A stretch of DNA of 64,000 nucleotides from CALZFJ01 sp964459845 (GCA_964459845.1 CAYWOC010000003.1:79066-143065); one strand, 5' to 3'; counted from the stretch's first letter, positions 44,764 to 54,306 are shown. Notes: a model not told the origin generated them from the sequence alone. A program made the numbers and translations.

Positions 44764-47169
44764 ATGAATAAAATTACTCTCATAGCATCTATATTAATTT
44801 TTTCATCTATGCAGATGCTTGCACAATTTTGTGTAAAAGGTGAAGTGGCTGACTCCACTGGACTGGGCGAAGCTTTCGCCACAATCAGAATATATAAAGC
44901 TGGCGACAACAGCAAGCCTGTGAAACTTTGCACAACCGATGTCGATGGCAAGTTCAACCAAGACCTATCTTTGGCAGAAAAATACACCATCAATATAACA
45001 TCAGTGGGGAAAACGGCCATCAACAGCGATTTTGAAGTGTCGAAAAGCTCTCCCACTTTCGACTTCGGAAAACTTACAATAAAGGACGCTTCCACTACTC
45101 TCGGCGAAATCACCGTGACGGCTCAACGACCTCTCGTGAAAAATGAGATAGACCGAGTGAGCTATGACATCCAAGCCGACGAAGACTCTAAGACGAGAAC
45201 CGTATTCGAGATGCTGAAGAAAGTGCCTATGGTTACAGTCGATGGTCAGGAAAATATAAAAGTAAAGGGCAGCTCGGGTTTCAAAATCTACAAAAATGGC
45301 CGTCCAAACACAAGCTGGTCCAACAACCCGAAAGAAGTGCTGAAGTCCATTCCCGCAACTATGATCAAGCGCATCGAGGTCATCACCGAACCCGGAGCAA
45401 AATATGACGCTGAAGGTGTGAGCGGAATATTGAACATAATCACAACCGACAACTCCTCCATCAACGGCATCCTCGGTTCCGTATCGGCAAACATAAGCAA
45501 CTGGTGGACACCAAGCCTGAACACTTATTTCACCACTCAAATCGGAAAGCTGACCACCACCGTCAACTATGGCTACAACCGCTTCGGCAACAAGAATGAA
45601 TACTCTTTCTCCGATGAAGTACAGACTTATGTCGAAAGCGGAAACAAGCTGTCATCAAGTACCAGCAGCACAAATCCTGGATACTCACATTACGGCAACA
45701 TAGAGGGAAGCTACGAAATCGATTCTTTGAATCTTGTCACATTGTCATTTGGCGGATATTACTATAATCTTGAATCCACCAGCACCGGATCATACAGCAT
45801 GATGGACAAAAACGGACAGGCTATTTATTTCTACAACGCATCTTTCTATTATCCCACATACAGCTATTTCGATTTCAACGGAAAAGTTGACTATCAGCAT
45901 CTCACCCACCGCAAGGACGAGACCTTCACGTTCTCTTACCTGCTATCCACCACCAACCAGAGCCACGAGATGCGCACTGATTACAGCGACATGGTGAACT
46001 TTCCGCTACCCTACGAATGGCAGACGAGCGACAGCCGCCTAAAATTCTTTGAACACACGTTCCAGTTTGACTGGACTCGTCCTTTCACACAAAAGCATAA
46101 GCTGGAGATGGGAGCGAAATATATTCTGCGCAACAACAACAGCCGCACCACACAGACGTTCAGCGTGGGCGATGACCAGCGAACCCTGTTCGACCACACC
46201 ACCCATGTAGGCGCACTATATGCCGAATATTCCTTTAACACCACTCACTGGGGCGCAAGAGCCGGACTGAGATATGAGCTGTCGCGGCTGAACGCCAAAT
46301 ATAAAGACGGCAGCCAACCCGACTTTGGCAGCACTCTGCATGATGCGGTGCCAACCCTCAGCCTAAGCTACAAGCTAAACGATGCCAACAACTTCAAGCT
46401 CAACTATGCCACCAGAATAAGCCGCCCGGGAATAGCTTATCTGAACCCAGCCGTCACCACTACGCCAAGCTCAGTATCTCAAGGCAATCCCAACCTGACC
46501 AGTGCAAGAAGCCACTCAATATCGCTGTCATATAATCTTTTCAAACCTAAGATTATGTTTATGCCGTCGGTCTCCTACAGCTACTCAAGCAACCTGCTAC
46601 AATTGGTGCAGCACACGGACAACGATATTTTATACGCCACCTACGAAAATGTCGGGAAATATAATGACCTTACATTTTCCACATATATCCAATGGACAGC
46701 CACCAAAAGCACCCAATTTATGATGAACGGATCAGCCACATACCGCAAATACACCAATGAGCAGCAGAATCTCACCAATTCACACTGGGGATGGTTTGCC
46801 TACGCACAAATTTCTCAGACCCTGCCTTGGAAAATCAACCTGTCGTTCAATGTGTCGCATTTCGACATGGGCATCAGCGGTGTTTATAGCGCAGGCTCTG
46901 ATGTGTGGGGCTACAACTTCAGCGTACACCGCTCATTCCTGAAAGACGACCGCTTGACTGTCGGCGCATGGATGAATTGCCCCTTCTCCGGAAAATACCA
47001 GACGATGGAAAGCAACAGAATAAACGGTGACATACTCGGACACAGCACAAACACCTACTTCATGAAGCATTTCGCAATAGGCGTTTCCTACCGCTTCGGC
47101 TCGCTGAACGCACAGGTGAAGAAAGTGAACAAGTCGATTCAGAACGAAGACCTCCAAGGCCGGAAATAA
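44764..47169 (+). CDS. TonB-dependent-receptor-like outer-membrane beta-barrel protein
   Basis: An 801-aa outer-membrane protein. Signal peptide 1-20 (ending QMLAQ), then a carboxypeptidase-regulatory-like domain (about 22-110: CVKGEVADSTGLGEAFATIR ... TTLGEITVTAQRP), a plug-like region (about 115-225) with RVSYDIQADEDSKTRTVFEM and VKGSSGFKIYKNGRPN and IKRIEVITEPGAKYDAEG, and a barrel of the OMP_b-brl_3 type, with NPAVTTTPSSVSQGNPNLTS in the family's characteristic position, ending in a long C-terminal tail. These are usually transporters or receptors of unknown substrate and are not paired with SusD; no susD-like gene is present here. Confidence 0.9.
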   Translation: MNKITLIASILIFSSMQMLAQFCVKGEVADSTGLGEAFATIRIYKAGDNSKPVKLCTTDVDGKFNQDLSLAEKYTINITSVGKTAINSDFEVSKSSPTFDFGKLTIKDASTTLGEITVTAQRPLVKNEIDRVSYDIQADEDSKTRTVFEMLKKVPMVTVDGQENIKVKGSSGFKIYKNGRPNTSWSNNPKEVLKSIPATMIKRIEVITEPGAKYDAEGVSGILNIITTDNSSINGILGSVSANISNWWTPSLNTYFTTQIGKLTTTVNYGYNRFGNKNEYSFSDEVQTYVESGNKLSSSTSSTNPGYSHYGNIEGSYEIDSLNLVTLSFGGYYYNLESTSTGSYSMMDKNGQAIYFYNASFYYPTYSYFDFNGKVDYQHLTHRKDETFTFSYLLSTTNQSHEMRTDYSDMVNFPLPYEWQTSDSRLKFFEHTFQFDWTRPFTQKHKLEMGAKYILRNNNSRTTQTFSVGDDQRTLFDHTTHVGALYAEYSFNTTHWGARAGLRYELSRLNAKYKDGSQPDFGSTLHDAVPTLSLSYKLNDANNFKLNYATRISRPGIAYLNPAVTTTPSSVSQGNPNLTSARSHSISLSYNLFKPKIMFMPSVSYSYSSNLLQLVQHTDNDILYATYENVGKYNDLTFSTYIQWTATKSTQFMMNGSATYRKYTNEQQNLTNSHWGWFAYAQISQTLPWKINLSFNVSHFDMGISGVYSAGSDVWGYNFSVHRSFLKDDRLTVGAWMNCPFSGKYQTMESNRINGDILGHSTNTYFMKHFAIGVSYRFGSLNAQVKKVNKSIQNEDLQGRK

Positions 47170-47305
47170 CTGCCATCCACCTATGGTGTACATAGCCAAA
47201 AGCTGAAAATGGCTACAGTTTTTGGTTATTTTTTATTATTATAATTTTTAATGTCTCAGATTTGTCTTAACTTTACAAAAATTTGATGAAACATCAGCAT
47301 ATTTT

Positions 47306-47632
47306 ATGGATTTTTTGACTGAACACAACCTGCTTGGATTAGTAATCGGGCTATCCACATTTCTTATAATTGGGGTATTCCACCCAATAGTCATCAAGTG
47401 CGAATTTTATTTTGGCACACGCTGCTGGTGGGCTTTCCTGCTGACGGGCATAGCGGGAGTGATTATGGCAACCATCGTGAAAAACGTCCTTGCTTCAGCT
47501 CTGCTTGGCGTGACAGCGTTCTCTTGCTTCTGGTCGATTCTCGAGATTTTCGAGCAGCAAGAACGTGTGCGCAAAGGCTGGTTCCCGCGCAACCCTAAGC
47601 GCAAATATCCATTCGACAAGGAGCAAAAATAA
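47306..47632 (+). CDS. DUF4491 family membrane protein
   Basis: A 108-aa protein with three hydrophobic helices (about 8-28, 41-60, 62-80) and a charged C-terminus ending KYPFDKEQK. The segments GVFHPIVIKCEFYFGTRCWW and IEIFEQQERVRKGWFPRNPK-like (here LEIFEQQERVRKGWFPRNP) are the recognisable hallmarks of DUF4491. Function unknown; inner-membrane location predicted. Confidence 0.85.
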   Translation: MDFLTEHNLLGLVIGLSTFLIIGVFHPIVIKCEFYFGTRCWWAFLLTGIAGVIMATIVKNVLASALLGVTAFSCFWSILEIFEQQERVRKGWFPRNPKRKYPFDKEQK

Positions 47633-47688
47633 GCCCATCATTGCCGTTAAAACTTGGCATTAATTGCACATTTGGCGTTTTTTAGTGC

Positions 47689-47715
47689 AACAATTCCGCT
47701 ATAACGGAAATTGTT
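47689..47715. promoter_or_regulatory. Inverted repeat (possible operator) at the acyl-CoA synthetase promoter
   Basis: AACAATTCCG (47689-47698) and CGGAAATTGTT (47705-47715) are inverted copies with one extra base, and the right arm ends two bases before the -7 element TAATTTTG (47718-47725). A regulator bound here would block the promoter. Which regulator is unknown; TetR-type fatty-acid repressors are one option. Confidence 0.5.
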
Positions 47716-47717
47716 AT

Positions 47718-47725
47718 TAATTTTG
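47718..47725 (+). promoter_or_regulatory. Promoter -7 element of the acyl-CoA synthetase gene
   Basis: TAATTTTG fits TAnnTTTG, 25 bases before the ATG at 47751. Confidence 0.55.
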
Positions 47726-47750
47726 CACCCATAATCAATAAAAGAAGACT

Positions 47751-49400
47751 ATGGGTATATCTATAAACAAATATATCGAGACCTCTATTCGGGAGAATTG
47801 GGAGGAGATGGCACTCACCGACTTCAATGGAGTGTCTTATCAATACCGCGACATTGCACGCAAAGTAGCGAAATTGCACATCCTCTTTGAAGAGTGCGGC
47901 ATCCAACAGGGCGACAAAATTGCGCTATGCGGCAAAAACTCTTCCCAGTGGGCTGTGGCATTCCTTGCTGCACTCACCTATGGAGCAGTTCCAGTACCTA
48001 TTCTGCACGAATTCAAGCCCGACAATATCCACCACCTTGTGAACCACTGCGACGCAAAGCTGTTTTTCGTGGATTCGGCTATTTGGGAAAATCTTGATGC
48101 CAACCAGTTCATCAATCTAACAGGAGCATTGCAGATAAGCGACTACTCGCTACTGCTCACCCGCAGCGAAAAGCTGACCGAAGTCCGCAAACACCTCAAC
48201 GAGATGTTCGGACATAAATATCCGGAACGCTTCACTCCCGAAGATGTGAAATACGTTGAGCCAGACCGTGACTCACTTGCTGTAATCAACTACACATCAG
48301 GCTCAACAGGATTCTCAAAGGGTGTTATGATTCCTTACCGCGCCATAGAGTCAAACATACAATACTCCATCGAGCATCTCACATTCCTGAAAAAAGGCGA
48401 CGGAATGGTGTGTATGCTTCCGCTCGCACACATGTATGGACTTGTAATCGAGCTTATACATCCATTTGTGAAAGGCTGCCATGTGTATTTCCTCACACGC
48501 ATACCTTCACCACGAATCATCATGGACGCTTTTGCCACTGTGAAGCCAAAACTAATCGTCACCGTGCCGCTCATAATCGAAAAAATCATCAAGACCAAGG
48601 TGTTCCCTCTGCTCGACAAGCCTCTGATGAAGATTATGACAAAAGTCCCGTTCATCGACGACCGCCTGTTTGCAAAAATCAAGGAACGCCTCACCGACAC
48701 ATTCGGCGGCAACCTTATGGAGCTGATTGTGGGTGGAGCTGCCATCAACAAGGAAGTAGAGCAATTCCTGCGCCGCATAGGTTTCCCATATACCGTGGGA
48801 TACGGAATGACCGAATGTGCGCCGCTTATCGCCTATGCGCCATGGAATGAGAACAAGGAGAAGTCATGCGGAAAGATTGTGGACAGAATGGAGGCTAAAA
48901 TCGACTCCACCGACCCCGAGCATGTGGCTGGCGAAATGCTTGTGAAAGGCGACAATGCGATGCTCGGATACTACAAGAATCCCGAAGCCACAAATGCCGT
49001 GATGCACGACGGATGGATGCGCACTGGCGACCTTTGCACCATCGATGCCGACGGATATGTGTTTATACGCGGACGCAGCAAGAATATGATCCTCGGACCT
49101 TCGGGACAAAACATTTATCCCGAAGAAATAGAGCAACTGCTCAATAATATGCCATATGTGTGCGAATCGCTCATTGTGGATGAGAACCGCCGCCTCACAG
49201 CCCTTGTCTATCCCGACATAGAGAACGGCACCAAGCAAGGCATGACTGCACAAGACCTCGAAAAACTGATGAGGGAAAATGTGGCAAATCTCAACAAGGA
49301 ATTGCCAAGCTACTCACAGATTGCCAATGTGAAGATTATGCACGAGGAGTTTGAGAAGACTCCGAAACGCTCCATCAAGCGTTACCTATATCAGCATTGA
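47751..49400 (+). CDS. Long-chain fatty-acid-CoA ligase (AMP-binding)
   Basis: A 549-aa adenylate-forming enzyme activating fatty acids or a related carboxylate to an acyl-CoA. Core motifs: YTSGSTGFSKGVMIPYRA (P-loop, about 180), VGYGMTECAPLIAY, GWMRTGDLCTIDADGYVFIRG-type hinge (here MRTGDLCTIDADGYVFIRGR), and the C-terminal PSGQNIYPEEIE followed by the catalytic-Lys region TPKRSIKRYLY. The N-terminal start MGISINKYIETSIRENWEEM is usual for Bacteroidota FadD-like proteins. A soluble or membrane-associated enzyme; expression may be controlled through the inverted repeat upstream. Confidence 0.92.
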   Translation: MGISINKYIETSIRENWEEMALTDFNGVSYQYRDIARKVAKLHILFEECGIQQGDKIALCGKNSSQWAVAFLAALTYGAVPVPILHEFKPDNIHHLVNHCDAKLFFVDSAIWENLDANQFINLTGALQISDYSLLLTRSEKLTEVRKHLNEMFGHKYPERFTPEDVKYVEPDRDSLAVINYTSGSTGFSKGVMIPYRAIESNIQYSIEHLTFLKKGDGMVCMLPLAHMYGLVIELIHPFVKGCHVYFLTRIPSPRIIMDAFATVKPKLIVTVPLIIEKIIKTKVFPLLDKPLMKIMTKVPFIDDRLFAKIKERLTDTFGGNLMELIVGGAAINKEVEQFLRRIGFPYTVGYGMTECAPLIAYAPWNENKEKSCGKIVDRMEAKIDSTDPEHVAGEMLVKGDNAMLGYYKNPEATNAVMHDGWMRTGDLCTIDADGYVFIRGRSKNMILGPSGQNIYPEEIEQLLNNMPYVCESLIVDENRRLTALVYPDIENGTKQGMTAQDLEKLMRENVANLNKELPSYSQIANVKIMHEEFEKTPKRSIKRYLYQH

Positions 49401-49446
49401 AATAATCAATGCAGCCGAAAAGCGACGATAACTGATGACATTGATT

Positions 49447-49494
49447 AAGACCTGTGCCGAAGAGCTTATCTTCCCACAGGTCTTACTTTTCCTT
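49447..49494 (+). terminator. Terminator of the acyl-CoA synthetase gene, inside the end of the convergent gene
   Basis: AAGACCTGTG (49447-49456) pairs perfectly with CACAGGTCTT (49475-49484), followed by ACTTTTCCTTT. It spans the stop codon of the convergent DUF1573 gene (49466), so the two genes share it. Confidence 0.65.
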
Positions 49495-49864
49495 TGATAT
49501 ATAACGTTATCGGCTGCTGGCTGCCATTAGAATACACATACACATTTTTCATAAAATTTCCGCGTACACCTATCGGACTATATATCACCTTTATCCTCCC
49601 TTTATGTCCCGGAAGGACAGCCTCTCTGGAATGCCTCGCAAGAGTACATTCACACGATGTCTTCGTTGCACTTATGATAAGTGGTGATGTCCCCTTATTC
49701 GTAAATATGAAGTCGCACTCCACCTCTCCACGAGCCTCATCCACAACACCAAAATCATGTTTCACCGATGTGAAGCTGATTCTTGCATCGCCTTTATGCT
49801 TCGGTGATGCCGCTGTTGCAGCCAAAGCAAGAATAAATGCAGCAATTAGCAATATATTTTTCAT
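49466..49864 (-). CDS. DUF1573 family exported protein
   Basis: A 132-aa secreted protein with signal peptide (MKNILLIAAFILALAATAAS) and one DUF1573 Ig-like domain: KHDFGVVDEARGEVECDFIF, NKGTSPLIISATKTSCECT and GHKGRIKVIYSPIGVRG. Such domains (ASH/PapD-like) are common in Bacteroidota periplasm, and their role is unknown. The frame also allows ATG 49888, which overlaps the upstream stop as TGATG, but ATG 49864 gives the clean signal peptide. Last gene of a three-gene operon. Confidence 0.85.
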   Translation of the reverse strand: MKNILLIAAFILALAATAASPKHKGDARISFTSVKHDFGVVDEARGEVECDFIFTNKGTSPLIISATKTSCECTLARHSREAVLPGHKGRIKVIYSPIGVRGNFMKNVYVYSNGSQQPITLYIKGKVRPVGR

Positions 49865-49887
49865 AACATCAATACGCTTCCATATCA

Positions 49888-51228
49888 TCAAAACATCTCA
49901 GATATACCGAAATACCTCAACACACGTTTCCCCACGGTGTCATATCCCAAATCGAAACGGAAATTCACACGCGGCGCCACTTGAAGCCTCACCCCCGCAC
50001 CTACCTCGGGCAATACCGCATTATATTTAAGCACATTCTCACCCAATGCGGCAATCCCTGTCCATCCAGCCACACCGAAGCGGTTGAGCAGCAATTGCCC
50101 TGCCACGGTGTTGAAGTTGAACATATAGCGGTATTCCACATGCGCTTTAAGCACCGATTTATCGCGGTATTGATAGCCATAATATCCGCGTGTAGTGTAG
50201 ATGTCGCCCACAGTGGCATATCGTGCAAAAGGTATATCGTTGCCGAAAACATTGCTGCTCGACACGCCCCACGAAAGCACACAGCGTTTTCCACCTATCT
50301 GCTTATAATGTCGATAATCAAGCGAAAGCCTACCATAATTATGGTCGCTGCCAAGACTCTTTGAATACCACACAGCACGCAAATCTACCCATACTCCATC
50401 GTAAGGTGAATATGCCACATCGCGAGTGTCAAGTGAAAGATCCACGCCGGCTCCCACATCCATAAGTTTCAACCCATCGGCTGTGCCGCCGTCTGCTACA
50501 TATTCAGGGCTGCTTGTCAAATATGAGCCGGGATTGCGCATGGTGTCGTGGCTGAAATCTGCCACTACGCCCATATAGAAATCGCTGCTGCCTATGCGCC
50601 ACTCCACCTCGGGCGACACCTGCCATCGCCGTGATTGATAGCCAGTGACGAGACGGTCGCGCTCCATCGACTTATTGGTGGAATATCCTATGCCGAAATA
50701 ATGCTCATTTGATTGCTGATAAGAAATCTCGGCAGCCACCTTCAAGCTGTTTTTCATAAAATACAATGTCGGGCTGCATCTCACCTTGAACGAAAACGGA
50801 TCGGTGAAGCCGAAACGCACATTTAGCGGAATTTTGCTCGTATATAACGCCGGCTCTCGGCTCGTCTTAAACAAGCCGCACACCCCCACTCCAAGTCCAA
50901 ATCCATATTCTGGCAGATTGCCGAGTGGCGGCGGCATAAATACCACCTTGAAGCCGCCTTTGCCAGTCGTCTGCCGCTGGCTGCCAGTCATTTTATCCAC
51001 CACTTTTTGCTGAAAATCAGCCATTTTCTGAACAAGTCCGGGCAATTGCACCGTTGATTGACTCGTGCCATCTTCCCTGTCGTCTTCCACATTGTGAGGC
51101 GGCATCACGCAATCAAATTTCGGCACAGTATCTGTAGGCACCGAATCTCTTCCTTCCACACTTGCAGCCGCAACGCATGGCATCATCACGCCAGCCAATG
51201 CGAAAATCATGTTATATCTCAATTTCAT
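49888..51228 (-). CDS. Omp85/BamA-TamA-like outer-membrane barrel protein
   Basis: About 446 aa. Signal peptide MKLRYNMIFALAGVMMPCVAAA, a Pro/Ser-rich linker with FQQKVVDKMTGSQ (about 75-100), then a barrel beginning GFKVVFMPPPLGNLPEYGFG, with strands such as FGFTDPFSFKVRCSPTLYFM, SLDTRDVAYSPYDGVWVDLR (typical Omp85 barrel strand), FARYATVGDIYTTRGYYGYQ (position of the family's lid loop; the usual RGY motif is present) and a C-terminal strand ending GISEMF with terminal Phe. No POTRA domains are visible, so this is a barrel-only member. The frame extends to 51282, but the signal peptide favours ATG 51228. Confidence 0.85.
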   Translation of the reverse strand: MKLRYNMIFALAGVMMPCVAAASVEGRDSVPTDTVPKFDCVMPPHNVEDDREDGTSQSTVQLPGLVQKMADFQQKVVDKMTGSQRQTTGKGGFKVVFMPPPLGNLPEYGFGLGVGVCGLFKTSREPALYTSKIPLNVRFGFTDPFSFKVRCSPTLYFMKNSLKVAAEISYQQSNEHYFGIGYSTNKSMERDRLVTGYQSRRWQVSPEVEWRIGSSDFYMGVVADFSHDTMRNPGSYLTSSPEYVADGGTADGLKLMDVGAGVDLSLDTRDVAYSPYDGVWVDLRAVWYSKSLGSDHNYGRLSLDYRHYKQIGGKRCVLSWGVSSSNVFGNDIPFARYATVGDIYTTRGYYGYQYRDKSVLKAHVEYRYMFNFNTVAGQLLLNRFGVAGWTGIAALGENVLKYNAVLPEVGAGVRLQVAPRVNFRFDLGYDTVGKRVLRYFGISEMF

Positions 51229-51298
51229 AAATCGCATCATCATTTTCAGTCTAATTCTGATCCACATCCCCCATCTCAACATCTATTCCGCAACTGTT

Positions 51299-52348
51299 CT
51301 AACGCTCCGCCTTAGCCCCGGCGGCTATCATCTCAGTCAGCACGCTGAAGGCTTTTTCAAGAATGGTGTCCTTGCCTTGCAGCTTGTCTTCGGTGGTCAT
51401 ATCCACCTTGCAACCATCGGAGGGCTCCACTCCAAATTCCGTCTCCTGCCCCGACGCATCAAGTATAGAACACGCCGAGAACCTCACAGTCCATCCGTTT
51501 GGAATCTCCGATGTGAACGGCAATCCGCTTCCTCCGCCAGTCACATCTCCCACAATCTTCACATTCGGCAGATACCTCATTATCGACACGAAATTGTTGG
51601 TCGCACTATATGATGCACGGTTGGTCAATACCACTATAGGCTTTAGATATTTTATGCGTCCGCCATCGGCTGGATGGAAATAATAGTCGTATGGCTCGGA
51701 AAAGTCGTTATGTCCAGGTCCTGTCTTGTGAGAAATCGAGCCGGCATACACATCTTTCGTGATGAATCTGCCCACAAGCGTTTCTACATTTGTCAGGTAT
51801 CCGCCGCCATTGTCGCGCACATCTATTATCAAGCCATCGCTGCTGGCAAGATATGCAAGCACATTGTCGAGATTTCCCTCACCAATGCCAGAGCTGAAAC
51901 TGCCATAATACATATAGCCGAAGTTGTTGCTCAAAATCTGATATTTTATGCCCGACGCAGAGCGGTAATTGAAGTTAAGGTAATTCTCATTGATGATGCG
52001 TTCATCGTAGTTCTGCGGATACTGCTCCCATATCCAGTAGCGCGACACGTCCCACGAGGATATTAGATTAGTATGCCCATCCTTAAGTTCACGGAGCATC
52101 GCTGCACACACGTCAAACAGCTCGGTCTGCGACATCTCAGGCAAGACTTGCGACCGATACATTGTCTTCACTTCATTCCAGTCGATGTCCTTGTATTTGA
52201 AAAAGCAATAATGCTCGTCGATTTCTTTCCACAAGGCATCAAAATTTCCGTATGGGTCATCGGCAAACTCCTCATGCCCATGACAAGCCGAAAGCGACAA
52301 CAGGCTCAACAACGCAACTGCACAATAAATGTATATTTTTCTAATCAT
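51299..52348 (-). CDS. S41-family peptidase lipoprotein
   Basis: A 349-aa lipoprotein (lipobox LSAC, Cys 22). An N-terminal helical part (DALWKEIDEHYCFF) precedes a degenerate PDZ-like middle and the S41 core: ELKDGHTNL (about 88-95), LIIDVRDNGGG (about 173-183), LTNRASYSATN with the likely nucleophile Ser 248, and DVTGGGSGLPFTSEIPNGW. Members cleave C-terminal or misfolded envelope proteins. It shares an operon with the Omp85-like barrel and the DUF1573 gene, and has a -7 element 36 bases upstream. Confidence 0.9.
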   Translation of the reverse strand: MIRKIYIYCAVALLSLLSLSACHGHEEFADDPYGNFDALWKEIDEHYCFFKYKDIDWNEVKTMYRSQVLPEMSQTELFDVCAAMLRELKDGHTNLISSWDVSRYWIWEQYPQNYDERIINENYLNFNYRSASGIKYQILSNNFGYMYYGSFSSGIGEGNLDNVLAYLASSDGLIIDVRDNGGGYLTNVETLVGRFITKDVYAGSISHKTGPGHNDFSEPYDYYFHPADGGRIKYLKPIVVLTNRASYSATNNFVSIMRYLPNVKIVGDVTGGGSGLPFTSEIPNGWTVRFSACSILDASGQETEFGVEPSDGCKVDMTTEDKLQGKDTILEKAFSVLTEMIAAGAKAER

Positions 52349-52383
52349 GTATTTCTGTGTAAAGCATCTTTTTTATAACCTTT

Positions 52384-52391
52384 CAAAGTTA
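52384..52391 (-). promoter_or_regulatory. Promoter -7 element of the S41 peptidase operon
   Basis: TAACTTTG on the minus strand (CAAAGTTA, 52384-52391), 36 bases before the ATG at 52348. Confidence 0.55.
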
Positions 52392-52485
52392 TATTTTTTC
52401 ACTCTATTGACAAAATAAAAAAAGCACTATAACAATTTTTCAAGAAAAATTTAGCCACAGAGCCGCAACTTAGCGTAAATTTCTT

Positions 52486-52493
52486 TATCTTTG
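52486..52493 (+). promoter_or_regulatory. Promoter -7 element of the PorT-like barrel gene
   Basis: TATCTTTG in CTTTATCTTTGCACATA, 36 bases before the ATG at 52529. Confidence 0.6.
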
Positions 52494-52528
52494 CACATAT
52501 ATAATTCAACAGAACTTCATTCTTTATT

Positions 52529-53269
52529 ATGAAAAGATTTTTTGCTATATTATGCTTATGTGTCATATTTATGCCACTGGTGGAGGCAAAAGTGCAGTTT
52601 GAGGCGAGAGCAGGATTTGGCGCAAGCAATTATCGCGGCGACGACAATGCCGGCAACCGATTCTCGGGCAAAATAGGAGCTGTGGCTGATATTCAACTTA
52701 ATCGCAACTGGAGCATCGAGCCTGGACTTTTCTATGTGGGCAAAGGCACACAGTTCAGCGGTCTATATACAAGCACTGGAGAAAACACATCTGGATTGAT
52801 GTCCAAATTCCGCAATAGTCTTCACTATCTCGAAGTGCCAGTGCTGGCTGTATATAAAATCCATATCGACAAAGACGCATACATATCGCTTAAAGCTGGT
52901 CCTTATTTCGCATTAGGCGTAAAGGGTACGGCAAATGTTAAGACCCCAATGTATAACGACAATGACAAGGACTTCTCCGACGACCTGTTCAAGAACGGCT
53001 GCGACTACGACAAAGCTTCCTATCTGAACTACAACGACCTGCTTGCCGACTTCGAAGACATGCTGGAAGGCAAAGAAGCCTCAAGATATATCAAGACCGA
53101 GAAGATGAACCGACTTGATGCCGGCATAATGGCTGAACTCGGCATCACATATAAGCACGCATACATCGGTTACAACACTTCGTGGGGACTGACTAAACTA
53201 TGCAGCGACTTCATTGTAGGCGCACCGCACAATATGGTCTATAGCGTGGTATTCGGCTATAAATTCTAA
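52529..53269 (+). CDS. Small outer-membrane beta-barrel protein (porin family, PorT_2-like)
   Basis: A 246-aa barrel protein. Signal peptide 1-20 (ending LVEAK), then FEARAGFGASNYRGDDNAG, IGAVADIQLNRNWSIEPGLFY and HYLEVPVLAVYKIHIDKDAYISLKAGPYFALG: alternating strands typical of the outer-membrane beta-barrel (PF13568-type) family, ending VFGYKF with a terminal Phe. It is not the T9SS PorT, which is encoded at 4.2 kb. An acidic loop (DNDKDFSDDLFKNGCDYD) could bind cations. Stands alone between divergent and convergent genes. Confidence 0.85.
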   Translation: MKRFFAILCLCVIFMPLVEAKVQFEARAGFGASNYRGDDNAGNRFSGKIGAVADIQLNRNWSIEPGLFYVGKGTQFSGLYTSTGENTSGLMSKFRNSLHYLEVPVLAVYKIHIDKDAYISLKAGPYFALGVKGTANVKTPMYNDNDKDFSDDLFKNGCDYDKASYLNYNDLLADFEDMLEGKEASRYIKTEKMNRLDAGIMAELGITYKHAYIGYNTSWGLTKLCSDFIVGAPHNMVYSVVFGYKF

Positions 53270-53306
53270 CTTATCCACTCCAAGCACATAGAAACATGCA
53301 TAATAA

Positions 53307-53340
53307 AAGGCGGCACTTTCAAGCGTCGCCTTCTTTGTGT
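53307..53340 (+). terminator. Terminator after the small barrel gene
   Basis: AAGGCGGC and GTCGCCTT pair around a short loop (53307-53332), followed by CTTTGTGTTTT. Confidence 0.65.
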
Positions 53341-53409
53341 TTTATCGCTGACCCGATCAAATCTCCAACAGCAATAATTTGTCACATCAATACTGAAGCG
53401 TAATCGGTA

Positions 53410-54306
53410 TCAATACATTGCTGAGATGATTTTTGTCTTCGGGGAAAGTTGTTTGCGCGGAGTGAGCTGCAACCACTCTCCGCTTATGCCAAGCACAAAG
53501 CCATGAGTGAATATCTGGGTGTTCAAGTTATGCACATAGCTTGTCTCTATAAGGTTGCGGTAGCCTATGCGAAGCACCGACTTGCCAAGATGCAAATCTG
53601 CCGTCACAAGGTTCTCCATATCGAAGCGATTGCCCCACCACCCCACATTCACTATGCCATCACGATTACCTAAATACAGTTCATAAAATGCCTCGCCATA
53701 GTCGAGCGAGAAAAATGCTCCTATCGCCGGCAAGGTTGCCTGATAACGCAATGTCACCGGCAACTTGCCGATATTCATATTATATGTAGCCAGTCCTGTG
53801 AAGTTTACACTCCAGCGTATTTTTGCCGAGACTGGATTATTGGAATTGTGGGCGCAATACAGCACTCCCCCCCTGAGCTGAGTGCTGCCACCAGCCATCA
53901 GCGTCAGCTTATTGAGCAGCACATCATTCCATCTCCGCATCATTCCCCATTTGCCATCCACCATCAGCGAATGAATGGTGTGGTTCTTGGCATGGTTCTG
54001 GACATTGGCATATTCCACCGCACCGCTACCTTGCATCACCCATTTTTCGGGAGAGAATCCCATTGCTCGCATACCTTCGTAGCCAAGACGCAGATTCACG
54101 CCATGGTAGCGTATGGGCGTGAGATATGTGTCGAGGATTGATGCTCTGCCAGCCTCCACCGAAAATGTGGAAATCACCGGTCGCTCAATCTTCACTACAC
54201 AGGTATCGGCATCAGCAGTTGCCGCCGATGCCGCAATCGCCGCCGATGCTGCAACAGCGATGCAGCACCTCATCATTATTCTATTCAGCTTCGTCAATAT
54301 TCTCAT
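53410..54306 (-). CDS. DUF3316 family exported protein
   Basis: A 298-aa exported protein (signal peptide with AAVSAAIAASAATADA-like alanine run, ending near residue 34) that reads as a beta-barrel or beta-sandwich. FSVEAGRASILDTYLTPIRYHG is the recognisable start of DUF3316, followed by GVNLRLGYEGMRAM and strands with LRYQATLPAIGAFFSLDYGE and ISGEWLQLTPRK. The ATG overlaps the topoisomerase stop as ATGA (4 bases), so translation is coupled. Function unknown; outer-membrane location plausible. Confidence 0.8.
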   Translation of the reverse strand: MRILTKLNRIMMRCCIAVAASAAIAASAATADADTCVVKIERPVISTFSVEAGRASILDTYLTPIRYHGVNLRLGYEGMRAMGFSPEKWVMQGSGAVEYANVQNHAKNHTIHSLMVDGKWGMMRRWNDVLLNKLTLMAGGSTQLRGGVLYCAHNSNNPVSAKIRWSVNFTGLATYNMNIGKLPVTLRYQATLPAIGAFFSLDYGEAFYELYLGNRDGIVNVGWWGNRFDMENLVTADLHLGKSVLRIGYRNLIETSYVHNLNTQIFTHGFVLGISGEWLQLTPRKQLSPKTKIISAMY

